Part shown: positions 8,202 to 17,692 of the stretch, piece by piece
Position numbering within the stretch: the stretch's first letter is position 1
Layout of the letters: every line of letters begins with the position of its first letter
NCBI GenBank assembly: GCA_031385325.1
Contig: JANNBJ010000013.1
Span: forward strand, 62,001 to 126,000
Reading direction: 5' to 3'
DNA length: 64,000 nt
Source of the DNA: SYFY01 sp031385325
Lineage (GTDB): Bacteria > Pseudomonadota > Gammaproteobacteria > Pseudomonadales > Azotimanducaceae
The notes under the pieces: model-generated
Database searches by the model: none
What the model was told of the DNA's origin: nothing
What the model saw: only the letters and a program-made list of their open reading frames with translations
Made by a program: the position numbers and the translations under genes

Positions 8202-9194
8202 TCAGGAAAGGTCTTTGAAAATCGCCTTGGACGGCTCGCTTTCATTGCCATCCTGATCAAATGCCGTGACAGAAAAATGGTACTTGCCGGGTGGCAGATC
8301 GGGCTCCCAGGAGGTTTGCTTGGGGTTGTTGAGCGTAACCGAACCGTCAGCAGCATCGGCAGTGGAACCCCAGTAAACCTTGTAACCGGCGATATCCACC
8401 GCGGCCGAGCCATCTTCATTTTGCCCTGGCGCCTGCCACTCAATCGCCAGGGTTTTAACACCAACGCTGACCGTTGCGAGTTCAGTGAAATCAGCGTTCG
8501 AACATTCGAGTGAATAGGTCACGCTGTTGGCCAGCGCCCCTGTGTCGAACCGTCCTTGTAACGGGCGATCCCCGCTCCAGTCGCCTTTGGACACACATCT
8601 GGTTGCGTCAAACGCGGTCCAGGTAAGTACGGATTGCTCCGACTTGCGAACCGTCGCTGGCTCAGCTTTGAAATCAATACGCAGCGATTTTGCCGGACGA
8701 ACAGTCACGGAAACACCAGCCATTGCCCCAACTCCCGCAACGTCGGTGCAACTCAACCAGTAGTCTGTTGACGCCTTCAGACTCGCCTGGAGTTGTGTGC
8801 CTGAAACACTTCTCGATCCGGTCCAGCCGCCCGAGGCTGTACAGCTGGAGGCATTCGTCGATTGCCAGTTGAGCGTCACCGCTTGTCCTGCATCAATCTG
8901 GATCTGGCTCGCGGATACGGAGACCGAGACATTTTTCGCCGGGCTACTTGTCGTAGTGCTGGCAGGTGCAGTGGCTGGAGTGGAGGTTGAATTGGCGGGA
9001 GACGAACTTGCCGGAGCAGCAGCACTGGAGGCCGTCGCAGGTGTATTGTTTACAGCCGCGCTTGGCGTACTCGTCGAACTTGCTGGCGCAGCGGCGCCAC
9101 CCGAACCTCCGCCACCTCCACATGCTGCCTGTGTAATAACGATGATGGTAATGACGATTGAGCGAGTAACTGCGAAAGAAAGCATACGATCCAT
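8202..9194 (-). CDS. surface lipoprotein, Ig-like Cys modules plus Fn3 domain (paralogue of 5828-7909)
   Basis: 330 residues. The signal peptide ends in TQAAC (Cys25) followed by a GGGGG spacer and an Ala/Ser/Thr/Pro linker to about residue 85. Two Cys-containing Ig-like modules follow (SSCTASGGWTG and TRCVSKGDWSG) and then an Fn3-like domain (EWQAPGQNEDGSAAVDIAGYKVYWGS). Architecture and wording parallel the larger neighbour, but the helical middle domain is missing. ATG 9194 is used; ATG 9185 is possible, and the ribosome site is weak. It is divergent from the CinA-like gene. The likely location is the outer-membrane surface; ligand unknown. Confidence 0.75.
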   Translation of the reverse strand: MDRMLSFAVTRSIVITIIVITQAACGGGGGSGGAAAPASSTSTPSAAVNNTPATASSAAAPASSSPANSTSTPATAPASTTTSSPAKNVSVSVSASQIQIDAGQAVTLNWQSTNASSCTASGGWTGSRSVSGTQLQASLKASTDYWLSCTDVAGVGAMAGVSVTVRPAKSLRIDFKAEPATVRKSEQSVLTWTAFDATRCVSKGDWSGDRPLQGRFDTGALANSVTYSLECSNADFTELATVSVGVKTLAIEWQAPGQNEDGSAAVDIAGYKVYWGSTADAADGSVTLNNPKQTSWEPDLPPGKYHFSVTAFDQDGNESEPSKAIFKDLS

Positions 9195-9376
9195 GGTTCT
9201 CGATAACTGCGGGTAGTTGACTGCGCGACTTCATGTCGCAACCCAATTTGGAAGACACTCACGAAGGATAGGCCGGATCCAACGGCTGACAATGTAACTG
9301 CTATGTGCGCTTTCGTACAGAAAATTGCAATTTTCTGATTTTCGCGGTTTTCGCATCTCTCGGCCCCGGTGATAGC

Positions 9377-10159
9377 ATGCATGCCATGGCTGATTCAGAT
9401 ACCAAACCCCACAGCACCGTGACCGCCTGCGTGCTGATCATCGGCAACGAGATTCTCTCCGGTCGCACCATGGACACCAATCTCAATCATCTGGCCCGCG
9501 TGTTAGGCGGTTGGGGCATCCAGATCCGGGAAGCTCGAGTCATTCCCGACGTCGACACGGTGATCATTGACACTGTGCGAACGATACACAGGCAATATGA
9601 CTATATTTTTACGACCGGTGGTATCGGCCCCACCCACGACGACATCACTGCGGAATGCATGGCGCGGGCGTTCGGTGTGCCGCTGGTCCAGAACGAAGCC
9701 ATCGCTGCTCGAATTAGGGTACGCCCGGCACCTGCGGACATCATGGCCTCCAGACTGCGTATGGCACAGATTCCTGAAGGTGCGGTGCTGATCGACAATC
9801 CCACGGGTGGGCCACAGGGCTTTCGCATCGGTAACGTCCACGTCATGGCTGGCATTCCGTCGATCATGCAGGCGATGCTCTCCTCCCTCGAACACGAACT
9901 GGAACACGGTGACATCGTCAGTTCCTGCTCCGTCACGGCTTATCTGGGAGAGAGCCAGATCGCGGCAGCATTTTCCGCGGTCCAGCAGCGCTATCCCGAT
10001 TTCGATCTCGGCAGCTATCCATTCTTCCGTAACGACCGATACGGTACGAATCTGGTGATCCGCGGAGTCGACAAGAACCGCATGGCGACCGCCCTTGAGG
10101 AAGTGAAAGCGATGATTGTTGATGCGGGCGGTGTTCCGGAAAACATCGTCTTTGAATGA
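9377..10159 (+). CDS. CinA/MoaB-like molybdopterin-binding domain protein
   Basis: About 260 residues, consisting only of the N-terminal MoCF-type domain found in CinA and related COG1058 proteins; the C-terminal nicotinamide-nucleotide amidase domain is absent. Seen motifs: ACVLIIGNEILSGRTMDTN at the start, FTTGGIGPTHDD (substrate-phosphate loop) and a later IDNPTGGPQGF. ATG 9377 is chosen because conserved sequence starts just after it; ATG 9386 is close, and the longer reading from 9305 adds no recognisable sequence. Stand-alone forms are common and usually annotated as competence/damage-inducible protein A homologues, with ill-defined function (nucleotide pyrophosphatase-like at best). 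Confidence 0.85.
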   Translation: MHAMADSDTKPHSTVTACVLIIGNEILSGRTMDTNLNHLARVLGGWGIQIREARVIPDVDTVIIDTVRTIHRQYDYIFTTGGIGPTHDDITAECMARAFGVPLVQNEAIAARIRVRPAPADIMASRLRMAQIPEGAVLIDNPTGGPQGFRIGNVHVMAGIPSIMQAMLSSLEHELEHGDIVSSCSVTAYLGESQIAAAFSAVQQRYPDFDLGSYPFFRNDRYGTNLVIRGVDKNRMATALEEVKAMIVDAGGVPENIVFE

Positions 10160-10206
10160 ACCTTTGTCCTCCCCCCCCCAACTGACGCTCAAGTAACGGA
10201 GTAGTT

Positions 10207-10914
10207 ATGAACGTATTGAACAAAAAGGCACTCGTTCTGGGAGGCACCTCAGGTATCGGACTGGCGGCGGCCCTGCAACTCAAACAACTTGGTGCACAGG
10301 TCCACGTCTTCGGGCGCTCTGCCGAGAACATCAAGAGTGCCAGCGAACAGGGGCTACAGGCACATGCACTCGACGTACTGGACCGCGAAGCCACGTCGGC
10401 TGCTTTTGCCGCTCTCGCACCCTTCGACATCCTCGTCAACGCCGCAACCGGCGGACCACGGGCCAATGGTCCATTTCTGAAGATGGATCTGGATGCCTAC
10501 CAGGCCTCGTTCCAGAAACTCTGGGGCTACACCAACTCTGTCCGCCTGGGTGCGGAACATCTGACACCACAAGGCTGCATCGTGCTCGTCAGTGGCGCGC
10601 CGGCCCGCAGGCCTCGACTGGGGTCGATCGCCCTCACTTCAGTGGGCGGTGCGGTCGAAGCGTTTGTCCGCGGTATGGCCGCGGAACTGGCACCTCGTCG
10701 AATCAATGTGGTTTCGCCGGGGATCATCGATACACCGATGTTCGCCGTCAGTGGGGACGCTCGCCAGCAATTCCTGACTCAGGCAACCAAGAGCTTTCTG
10801 ATTCCTCGTCCAGGCTCGTCCGAAGAAGTCGCGCAGGCGATACTGTTCACGATCACCAATGATTTTGTTACCGGAACCACGATTGACGTGGACGGCGGTT
10901 GGCTGCTCGCCTGA
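10207..10914 (+). CDS. SDR-family protein lacking the YxxxK catalytic pair
   Basis: 235 residues with a clear Rossmann fold. The dinucleotide loop GGTSGIG is at about 12-18, an NAAT stretch replaces NNAG, and VSPGIIDTP and the C-terminal VDGGWLLA are typical of short-chain dehydrogenases. Aligning the usual YSASKAAVE block puts LTSVGGAVE here, so both the catalytic Tyr and Lys are missing while the following helix is conserved. I recall other SDR homologues with the same change, so this looks like a subfamily rather than decay. A GGAG site precedes ATG 10207. It may be a non-classical reductase or a ligand-binding protein. The YheT-like gene follows 21 bases later. Confidence 0.8.
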   Translation: MNVLNKKALVLGGTSGIGLAAALQLKQLGAQVHVFGRSAENIKSASEQGLQAHALDVLDREATSAAFAALAPFDILVNAATGGPRANGPFLKMDLDAYQASFQKLWGYTNSVRLGAEHLTPQGCIVLVSGAPARRPRLGSIALTSVGGAVEAFVRGMAAELAPRRINVVSPGIIDTPMFAVSGDARQQFLTQATKSFLIPRPGSSEEVAQAILFTITNDFVTGTTIDVDGGWLLA

Positions 10915-10935
10915 GCGCGGATCCCGGATCCGTCC

Positions 10936-11934
10936 GTGATCTCGCCGCCGTACTCGCCGCCACGATGGCTGCGCAATGGCCACACGCAGACCATGCTCGG
11001 CAGTGTGGCGCGTCGATCGCTCACCCCTGAACGCGAACGCGCCTATGTACAAGGCGCGATTACCGAAGACATCCGCACTTCAGTCGGCGCAGTTCTCCGG
11101 GTCAAACTGAATCTGCAAGAAACCATGGCACCACTGGTTGTGCTGATTCACGGATGGTTGGGTTCAGATGAATCTTCGTACATGCTGTCCACCGGTGGCA
11201 GTCTGTGGCGTGAAGGGTTTTCAACGGCGCGAATCAACCTTCGTGATCACGGCGACACCGGCCACCTCAATGAAGCGCTGTATCACTCCGGGCGGACTGA
11301 CGAGGTTGTTTCGCTGACGGAAAATCTCCGCAGCCGCCACGGATCAGCAGGATGTGCCGTTGTTGGCTTCTCCCTCGGTGGGAATTTTGCGTTACGCGTG
11401 GCCCGATCAATCGTCATTCCCGCGCTCGGCATCTGCCCGGCGATTGATCCTGCAAATACACTTCGTCAGATCGACGATGGGCCGGGTTCGACTGTGTATC
11501 GCAGCTACTTTCTGCGCAAGTGGCAACGTGCGCTGGTCGCCAAGGCGAGTGCATTCCCACACCTGTTCGACTTTTCGCGCGCCTACGCTTTGCGCTCGGT
11601 CAGCTCGCTCACCGACTATTTCGTCCGCCACCACTCGGAGTTCAGAGATACCCGATCCTATTTCGACACCTACGACCTCACTGACAAGGCACTCGACGGC
11701 GTCAAGGCGACCATCCTCATCGCCGCAGATGATCCAATCATTCCACGAGCAACCTTTCGGAAACTACCCTCCAGCCTGACGATCGTTGAAACACCTACCG
11801 GCGGGCACAACGCTTTTCTCAAAAATCGGGCGCTGGCGAGCTGGAGCGATGAATTTGTCAGCGCGTGGAGCCGCCATCAACTGGGAGATCCGATGCGTCC
11901 TGTCCGGCGAGCCGAGTCAACCACGGTGCAATGA
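10936..11934 (+). CDS. YheT-like alpha/beta-fold hydrolase
   Basis: 332 residues. The N-terminal WLRNGHTQTM is characteristic of the YheT/ABHD1-type hydrolases. The oxyanion segment LIHGWLGS is followed by the nucleophile elbow GFSLGG, an acid region AADDPIIP and GGH with the catalytic His. These are presumed serine esterases or lipases of the cytoplasm. GTG 10936 is used because conserved sequence starts there. The last 77 bases overlap the convergent POT transporter gene (11858-13396), an extensive antisense overlap. The C-terminal tail after the catalytic His runs about 50 residues, and its end is less conserved in look. Confidence 0.85.
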   Translation: MISPPYSPPRWLRNGHTQTMLGSVARRSLTPERERAYVQGAITEDIRTSVGAVLRVKLNLQETMAPLVVLIHGWLGSDESSYMLSTGGSLWREGFSTARINLRDHGDTGHLNEALYHSGRTDEVVSLTENLRSRHGSAGCAVVGFSLGGNFALRVARSIVIPALGICPAIDPANTLRQIDDGPGSTVYRSYFLRKWQRALVAKASAFPHLFDFSRAYALRSVSSLTDYFVRHHSEFRDTRSYFDTYDLTDKALDGVKATILIAADDPIIPRATFRKLPSSLTIVETPTGGHNAFLKNRALASWSDEFVSAWSRHQLGDPMRPVRRAESTTVQ

Positions 11935-13396
11935 CAAGCAGCACAAGCCCTGCCGCGATACCCCACTGTCCCGCCAACAAGAAGGTGTCCCGATAGAGGG
12001 TCAGGGAATTCTCACCAGCTGCCGACGTCGTACTGGCAAGCCCTGCGAGGATGCCGCCGACGTAGTGGGCGCCGGAAGAGGCCAGAAACCACACGCCCAT
12101 CATCAGCCCGACCACACGAGGCACCGAGAGCCGTGTCACCATCGACAGCCCAACTGGCGACAGACAGAGCTCACCTGTCGTGTGCAGAAAGTAAGCCAGT
12201 ATCAGCCAGACCAGACCAACGCTGCCCTGTTCGCTGACTTGTTGGATGCCGATGACCAGCGCGACAAACCCGGCGCCAACCTGCAACAAGGCCCAAGCAA
12301 ATTTCAAGCTCGTGGAGGGCTCTTTGCCACGACCTGCGAGAGTCAGCCACAAACGGGCAAAAAAAGGCGCGAGCAAGATGATGAAGCCGGGATTTATGGA
12401 TTGCAGCTGAGAGGCCGCAATCGTCATGCCCCCGATCTGTCGATCGACCACCCGGTCCGCAAACAGGCTCATGGAACTGCCAGCCTGTTCGAACAGTGCC
12501 CAGAAGAGCACCGATACGGCAGTTAGAAACAGTACGAGCAACATGCGATTGCGCTCCAACGGCGTGCAGCGCAACAAACTGAAAACGATGATGCCCGTGA
12601 TTGATGCCGTCGCCCCTACCCCGAGCAATCCGCCGACCACCTCGTGATGCTGCATCAGCCACCAGGCCGCAGCTATACCCGCACCACTCAGCAGGTAAGT
12701 CAGCATCGTCGACGAAAGCCCAACGATCTTCCGCTCGCTGTGGAGGGTGGATTGGGGCGGTTCACCGGCACCCTGAAGCAATCCCTTGCCTCTGACAAAG
12801 GTGATCAGTCCAACCAGCATTCCCACGCCAGCAAGACCAAATCCATAGCGCCAGCCATAAGTCTCGCCGAGATACCCGCAAACCAGGGCCGAGACCATGG
12901 CGCCCAGGTTGATACCCATATAAAAAAGTGTGAAGCCGCCATCCCGACGGGCGTCATTCGGCCCGTACAGTTCGCCGACAATGCTGGAAATGTTCGGCTT
13001 CAGAAAACCGACGCCGACAATGATCAACGCCAGTGACAGATAGAAGAATTGCAGCGCCACTTCATCACGAACCACTTCACCATTGAGTACGTAGGCGGCC
13101 GCTCCTTCGAACGCCATGCCGAAGTGACCCAACACCAGCAGAACGCCGCCAAAAATCACGGCTTTGCGAAACCCAAGGATCCGATCCGCGAGAAGGCCTC
13201 CGATCACGGGGGTCAGATAGACCAGCGAACCATAGGTCGCATACAGCCCGGTTGCCATTCGATCATCAAATAACCAGTGTTTTGTCAGGTAGAACACCAG
13301 CAGAGCACGCATGCCATAGAAGCTGAATCGCTCCCACATCTCGGCGAAAAACAACACGTACAAACCCGGCGGTTGTTTCTGTGCAACTGCGGTCAT
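11858..13396 (-). CDS. POT/PTR family proton-dependent oligopeptide transporter
   Basis: 512 residues with 12-14 hydrophobic segments. The POT signature ExxER is present on the first helix (EMWERFSFYGMRALLV). GGLLADRILG is the second family motif and FYMGINLGA the third. It imports di- and tripeptides with protons across the inner membrane. ATG 13396 is preferred over GTG 13399 because GGAG stands 8 bases before it. The 3' end overlaps the convergent YheT-like gene by 77 bases. Upstream the PLP-lyase gene runs in the same direction with 60 bases between, so cotranscription is possible. Confidence 0.92.
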   Translation of the reverse strand: MTAVAQKQPPGLYVLFFAEMWERFSFYGMRALLVFYLTKHWLFDDRMATGLYATYGSLVYLTPVIGGLLADRILGFRKAVIFGGVLLVLGHFGMAFEGAAAYVLNGEVVRDEVALQFFYLSLALIIVGVGFLKPNISSIVGELYGPNDARRDGGFTLFYMGINLGAMVSALVCGYLGETYGWRYGFGLAGVGMLVGLITFVRGKGLLQGAGEPPQSTLHSERKIVGLSSTMLTYLLSGAGIAAAWWLMQHHEVVGGLLGVGATASITGIIVFSLLRCTPLERNRMLLVLFLTAVSVLFWALFEQAGSSMSLFADRVVDRQIGGMTIAASQLQSINPGFIILLAPFFARLWLTLAGRGKEPSTSLKFAWALLQVGAGFVALVIGIQQVSEQGSVGLVWLILAYFLHTTGELCLSPVGLSMVTRLSVPRVVGLMMGVWFLASSGAHYVGGILAGLASTTSAAGENSLTLYRDTFLLAGQWGIAAGLVLLVIAPWLTRLAGQDASDLPVDGGSTR

Positions 13397-13455
13397 CACA
13401 TTATCTCCATGGATTTTCAGTCACCCCGTGTTTCGATTCGTCTGAAATTGCGCAC

Positions 13456-14388
13456 TCAGAGTGGCGCTGACAGATCGATATTGCCGCCGGTCAGAACAAT
13501 GCCCACCCGTCTTGCGCCGCTTGGTCCATGGCGTCGCAGCGCAGCCCAAGGCACTGCTGACGACGGTTCCACCAGCACCTTCAGTGTCGACATGAGTTCC
13601 CGCTGAGCATCCGCGATTTCCGCTTCGCTCACCACACAGATCGCAAGTCCATACGCCCTGAACATGTCGAAGTTGAGCACGCCCAGACTGGTGCGCAGTC
13701 CGTCGGCAACGGAGAGCGGAGGCATTTGCGGCTGCCGACTGCCCAGACGCATCGATGCTGCCGCGTCAGACGCAAGCTCAGGTTCTGCGCCGATGATCCG
13801 AATAATCGATCCTGACAAGGCAGCAATACAACCTGCAGCCAGGCCTCCGCCGCCAACCGGAACCCACAGCGACTCGAGCCCCGGCACCTGACGAACCAGT
13901 TCCAGCGCGGCTGTGCCCTGGCCGGCGATAATGCGGGCATCATCATAGGGAGGAACCACATGTGCGCCGGTGGTCGCGACCAACTCATCGAGCGCAGCCT
14001 CACGATCAGCGAGAGAGGGGCCGCAATCTATGATCGAAGCGCCATATCTGGCTATCGCCGCGCGTTTGAACGTTGATGCATTGTCTGGCACCACGATATA
14101 TGCGGGCACTTGTCGTAGACCTGCTGCCCAGGCCAGCGCCGCCCCGTGATTGCCGGATGAGTGCGTGGCGACACCGTTGGCGATCAACGATTCAGAGGCA
14201 CCCATCAGTGCATGACAAGCCCCACGCGCCTTGAATGCGCCCACCTTCTGCTGCATTTCACACTTGAAGAACACTTCGCAACCGGCGATCGAGTCAAGCG
14301 TTCTGCTGACCAGAACCGGCGTCTCATGGACGTAGCCGGCAATCACACGCGCGGCTGCCTCAACGTCACCTCGATCTGGAGCTTTCAA
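13456..14388 (-). CDS. PLP-dependent threonine/serine dehydratase or serine racemase family
   Basis: 310 residues, fold-type II. The PLP lysine is in VGAFKARGA (about residue 53), the substrate loop is SSGNHGAALAWAA, the phosphate-binding glycine loop is GGGGLAAG, and TGGNID lies near the end. No ACT regulatory domain is present, so it resembles catabolic threonine dehydratase or serine racemase rather than IlvA. TTG 14388 is the only start available: an in-frame stop lies just upstream and the next ATG is inside the domain. The substrate (Thr, Ser or 3-hydroxyaspartate) cannot be decided. Confidence 0.85.
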   Translation of the reverse strand: MKAPDRGDVEAAARVIAGYVHETPVLVSRTLDSIAGCEVFFKCEMQQKVGAFKARGACHALMGASESLIANGVATHSSGNHGAALAWAAGLRQVPAYIVVPDNASTFKRAAIARYGASIIDCGPSLADREAALDELVATTGAHVVPPYDDARIIAGQGTAALELVRQVPGLESLWVPVGGGGLAAGCIAALSGSIIRIIGAEPELASDAAASMRLGSRQPQMPPLSVADGLRTSLGVLNFDMFRAYGLAICVVSEAEIADAQRELMSTLKVLVEPSSAVPWAALRRHGPSGARRVGIVLTGGNIDLSAPL

Positions 14389-14411
14389 GTTCGGCTAAAC
14401 GCTCGTTCGAT

Positions 14412-15323
14412 TCAGTTCTGACTCGGGAACGGGCCGGCTTTCAGCAACATCGATGGCACCGGTTTTTTCAGAACGCCTTCCAGCCACCGCGCCCCATCGA
14501 TACAGGTCAACAGGTCAACCGTATGGGTAACACCACACCGGTTGAGCATGTAAACCAGATCTTCGCTTGCCACATTGCCCGATGCATTCGGTGCAAACGG
14601 GCAGCCACCGATACCACCAATGCTGCCATCCAGTGTTTCAACGCCTGCCTGCAGGGCAGCAAACGCATTGGCCACTCCAGTATTGCGGGTATCGTGGAAG
14701 TGCGCGCGCAGTGGCATGTCTGGGCCAAGCGCGTGACGCAGGCGACCAAACAGATCCAGAACCTGGGTAGGAACGCCGACACCGATCGTATCGGCCAGAC
14801 CAATCTCCACCGGTCCTTCTTCCGCCAGACGCTGAGCAATCTCAACGACACGTTCGGGGGCTACCTCTCCTTCAAACGGACAGCCGAACGCAACCGCAAT
14901 AGTCGCTTGAACCCGATGCCGCCGAGCACGCGCTTCCCGCATGACCGCCTTGGCCATGGCCACTGCGGCGTCAACATCCATGCCCTGATTTCTGCGGCCA
15001 AACGTATCGGATGCGGGCACCACCAGCCCGGTTTCATGCAGTCGCTCGGTGGCAAGCAATCGGTGGAATCCACGCTCGTTCAATACCAGACCGGTATACG
15101 TCACATCACCACGTTGGGGTAACTGGCTGCAAACGGCCTCTGCATCAGCCATTTGCGGGACTTTCTGCGGGTGCACAAAGCTGGTCACTTCAATTCGTCG
15201 ATAACCTGCCGCCAGCGCCCGATCAATCAACAGGAGTTTGTCTTCGGTACTAACCAGCATGGATTCGTTCTGCAGGCCATCGCGCGGGCTGACTTCCATC
15301 AACGTGACTGTACTGCGCATCAT
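14412..15323 (-). CDS. mvaB: hydroxymethylglutaryl-CoA lyase
   Basis: 303 residues of the DRE-TIM metallolyase family, cleaving HMG-CoA to acetyl-CoA and acetoacetate, usually in leucine catabolism. Motifs: SPRDGLQNE (metal-binding Asp and catalytic Arg), HFHDTRNTG, and the HMG-CoA lyase loop GIGGCPFAPNASGNVASEDLV with its active-site cysteine. ATG 15323 overlaps the glnS stop by 4 bases (ATGA), indicating translational coupling. No other leucine-degradation genes (liu cluster) are adjacent, which is unusual. Confidence 0.92.
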   Translation of the reverse strand: MMRSTVTLMEVSPRDGLQNESMLVSTEDKLLLIDRALAAGYRRIEVTSFVHPQKVPQMADAEAVCSQLPQRGDVTYTGLVLNERGFHRLLATERLHETGLVVPASDTFGRRNQGMDVDAAVAMAKAVMREARARRHRVQATIAVAFGCPFEGEVAPERVVEIAQRLAEEGPVEIGLADTIGVGVPTQVLDLFGRLRHALGPDMPLRAHFHDTRNTGVANAFAALQAGVETLDGSIGGIGGCPFAPNASGNVASEDLVYMLNRCGVTHTVDLLTCIDGARWLEGVLKKPVPSMLLKAGPFPSQN

Positions 15324-16975
15324 TTTACTCCCGGTGTGTAGGAATCCTTGAGCGACACGGTTCGGTTGAATGTGGCTGGCAGCTGATCATCCCTGACAAA
15401 ATAGCCAACACGTTCGAACTGAAACCTTGATTGCGCACCGTCGGCGATCGCCGGTTCGACGTATCCCTGTTCAACGCGCATCGACTCGGCATTGATCTGA
15501 TTCAGAAAGTCCTTGCTGTCGGGATCCGGTACCACGAACAAGCGCTCGTACAGACGAAGGTTGACCGGCCGACTCCGCGCAGCATCCACCCAATGAATGA
15601 CGCCTTTTGGTTTGGCACCACTGGTATCGGCGCCACTCCTGGAATTCGTCAGCAGAGAACAGCGCAACTCCACCACTTCGCCCATTGCATCCTGAATGAC
15701 CTCATCACAACGGATGATGTATGCATAGCGGAGGCGGACGATGGCACCAGGAGACAACCGTTTGAAATCCTTCGCCGGATCCAGTGCAAAATCGTCTCTC
15801 TCGATGAAGATCGACGCGGAAAAAGGGATATCCCGTTCACCCAGCTCGGCCTGTTTCGGATGCCAGGGTGCTCGCAGCATTTCCTGATGGTCTTCAGGCA
15901 GGTTGGTAATCCGGACCTTGAGCGGATCAAGTACCGCCATACCCCGCGCCGCCGTCGATTCGAGATCGGCCCGTATGCAGAACTCCAGCAACTCCATCTC
16001 AATGCGGTTGTCTTGTTTGGTGACACCCACACGAGCACAAAAATCCCTGATCGATTCCGGTGTATAACCTCGCCTGCGCAATCCGGCGATGGTCGGCATT
16101 CGCGGATCATCCCAGCCATCAACATGATGTTCATCCACCAATCGATGCAGGAGCCGTTTGCTCATCACCGTATATTCGAGCCCGAGTCGGGAAAACTCGA
16201 TCTGCGGCGGATGGAAGTTCACGTTGATGTTGTCGAGCACCCAGTCGTACAGCGGTCGGTGATCTTCAAACTCAAGTGTGCACAGTGAATGCGAAATCCC
16301 TTCCAGCGCATCACAGATGCAGTGTGTGTAGTCATAGGTGGGGTAGATGGGCCAGTCCATGCCGGTCCGCTGATGCGCTACCTTGCGAATCCGATACAGC
16401 ACAGGATCGCGCAAGTTGATGTTCGGAGAGGACATGTCGATCCTGGCTCTGAGCACAAACTCACCGTCGGGAAAATCCCCGTTGCGCATCCGCGTGAACA
16501 AATCGAGATTGTCCGCAATCGACCGGTTCCGATCCGGGCTAGGCTGACCGGGCTCGGTCAAAGTGCCGCGAAACTCCCGCATCTGCACCTGATCAAGGCT
16601 GCATACAAAGGCCGAGCCCGCTCGAATCAGCTCGATCGCAAAATCGTAGAGCTGCTGAAAATAGTCCGATGCGTGGGTGAGTCGCTGCCCCCAGTCAAAC
16701 CCCAGCCATCGGACGTCACGTTTGATTGACTCAACGTAAACGTCATCCTCTTTGGCTGGATTCGTGTCATCGAACCGCAGATAGGTGACCCCATCATGCT
16801 CGATGGCCACACCGAAGTTGAGACAGATACTCTTGGCATGGCCGATGTGCAGGAAACCGTTCGGCTCAGGGGGAAAACGGGTCACCACACCACCGCTGAG
16901 ACGGTTGGCCTGCAAGTCCTGACGAATCCGCGTGCGGATGAAATCCACGCCAACTGACTTTTCTGCTTCAGTCAT
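15320..16975 (-). CDS. glnS: glutaminyl-tRNA synthetase
   Basis: 551 residues, standard for bacterial GlnRS, charging tRNA-Gln in the cytoplasm. HIGH motif: PEPNGFLHIGHAKS. The KMSKS equivalent is VMSKRLL, as normal for GlnRS. YPTYDYTHCICDALEGISHSLCTLEF is a family hallmark, and the C-terminal anticodon-binding beta-barrels are complete. It is divergent from the hypothetical gene at 17080 and coupled by ATGA to the HMG-CoA lyase. Confidence 0.97.
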   Translation of the reverse strand: MTEAEKSVGVDFIRTRIRQDLQANRLSGGVVTRFPPEPNGFLHIGHAKSICLNFGVAIEHDGVTYLRFDDTNPAKEDDVYVESIKRDVRWLGFDWGQRLTHASDYFQQLYDFAIELIRAGSAFVCSLDQVQMREFRGTLTEPGQPSPDRNRSIADNLDLFTRMRNGDFPDGEFVLRARIDMSSPNINLRDPVLYRIRKVAHQRTGMDWPIYPTYDYTHCICDALEGISHSLCTLEFEDHRPLYDWVLDNINVNFHPPQIEFSRLGLEYTVMSKRLLHRLVDEHHVDGWDDPRMPTIAGLRRRGYTPESIRDFCARVGVTKQDNRIEMELLEFCIRADLESTAARGMAVLDPLKVRITNLPEDHQEMLRAPWHPKQAELGERDIPFSASIFIERDDFALDPAKDFKRLSPGAIVRLRYAYIIRCDEVIQDAMGEVVELRCSLLTNSRSGADTSGAKPKGVIHWVDAARSRPVNLRLYERLFVVPDPDSKDFLNQINAESMRVEQGYVEPAIADGAQSRFQFERVGYFVRDDQLPATFNRTVSLKDSYTPGVK

Positions 16976-17079
16976 GATGAAACCGCACCGATTGACACTC
17001 CAGTTTTTGTCGGCGGCCAGTTTACTCCATACCTTCGATTTCCAGTTTTACATTCCAGAATCTGAGCTAGGCTTTGTGC

Positions 17080-17652
17080 ATGGACAGAACAAACCCGAAC
17101 AAAGAATCACTGGCTGATCTGCTGCGTCAGGCGAAACGCGCGCAGGAGATCATCGGCGCCGTCGATTTCGCCAAGATCGCCACGCACGACTCCGACGAGG
17201 TCGGCAAACTGAGTGGTATCACCGACGCGCTGGAGCGACTCTCCGAGGGTGAAGACGTGGATCGTGTCGACGGTGTCGACGAGGTCCACAACACTGATCC
17301 ACGTCAGGCGTGGGTCTCGGACCTCATGGAACTCCTCGACAACGCCGGCCACAGCGAACGCATCGGTCGGGTCTTCGCGATCGGCAGCGGAGAAGAGCGC
17401 GGTCGCATGAAACCACTGGACATGGTGCCGCACCGCGAGGGGATTCCCCTCCACGATCTGTGTCTGGCGCCAAACTACGCACCCAGCGAAGGGGCACACG
17501 CACTGTTCATATCCGCAACCGGTGTGTTTTCGGCTCACGCCTCCCAACCTTTCAACCGACACAAGTGGAAGATTCTGCGCAGCCAACGATACGACAGCGA
17601 AGCCGAGCTGCTGGCCATCATCGGCCGCTATCTGAATCCACCCGAGAGCTGA
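17080..17652 (+). CDS. hypothetical protein, 190 aa
   Basis: I do not recognise the family. The N-terminal half is helical and acidic (SLADLLRQAKRAQEIIGAVD, then a run of EGEDVDRVDGVDEV). The second half looks like a small alpha/beta domain with PLDMVPHREGIPLHDLCLAPNY and a C-terminal helix ELLAIIGRYL. No signal peptide or membrane segment. ATG 17080 follows a short leader divergent from glnS; the ribosome site is weak. The transglutaminase gene begins 40 bases after its stop. Confidence 0.6.
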   Translation: MDRTNPNKESLADLLRQAKRAQEIIGAVDFAKIATHDSDEVGKLSGITDALERLSEGEDVDRVDGVDEVHNTDPRQAWVSDLMELLDNAGHSERIGRVFAIGSGEERGRMKPLDMVPHREGIPLHDLCLAPNYAPSEGAHALFISATGVFSAHASQPFNRHKWKILRSQRYDSEAELLAIIGRYLNPPES

Positions 17653-17692
17653 TCCGGCTACAATCGGACCTTTCCAAAGTCCGGGCTAATGT

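Noticed and set aside
15431..16288. 285-aa plus-strand ORF
   Set aside because: Lies wholly inside glnS on the opposite strand; no protein-like motifs.
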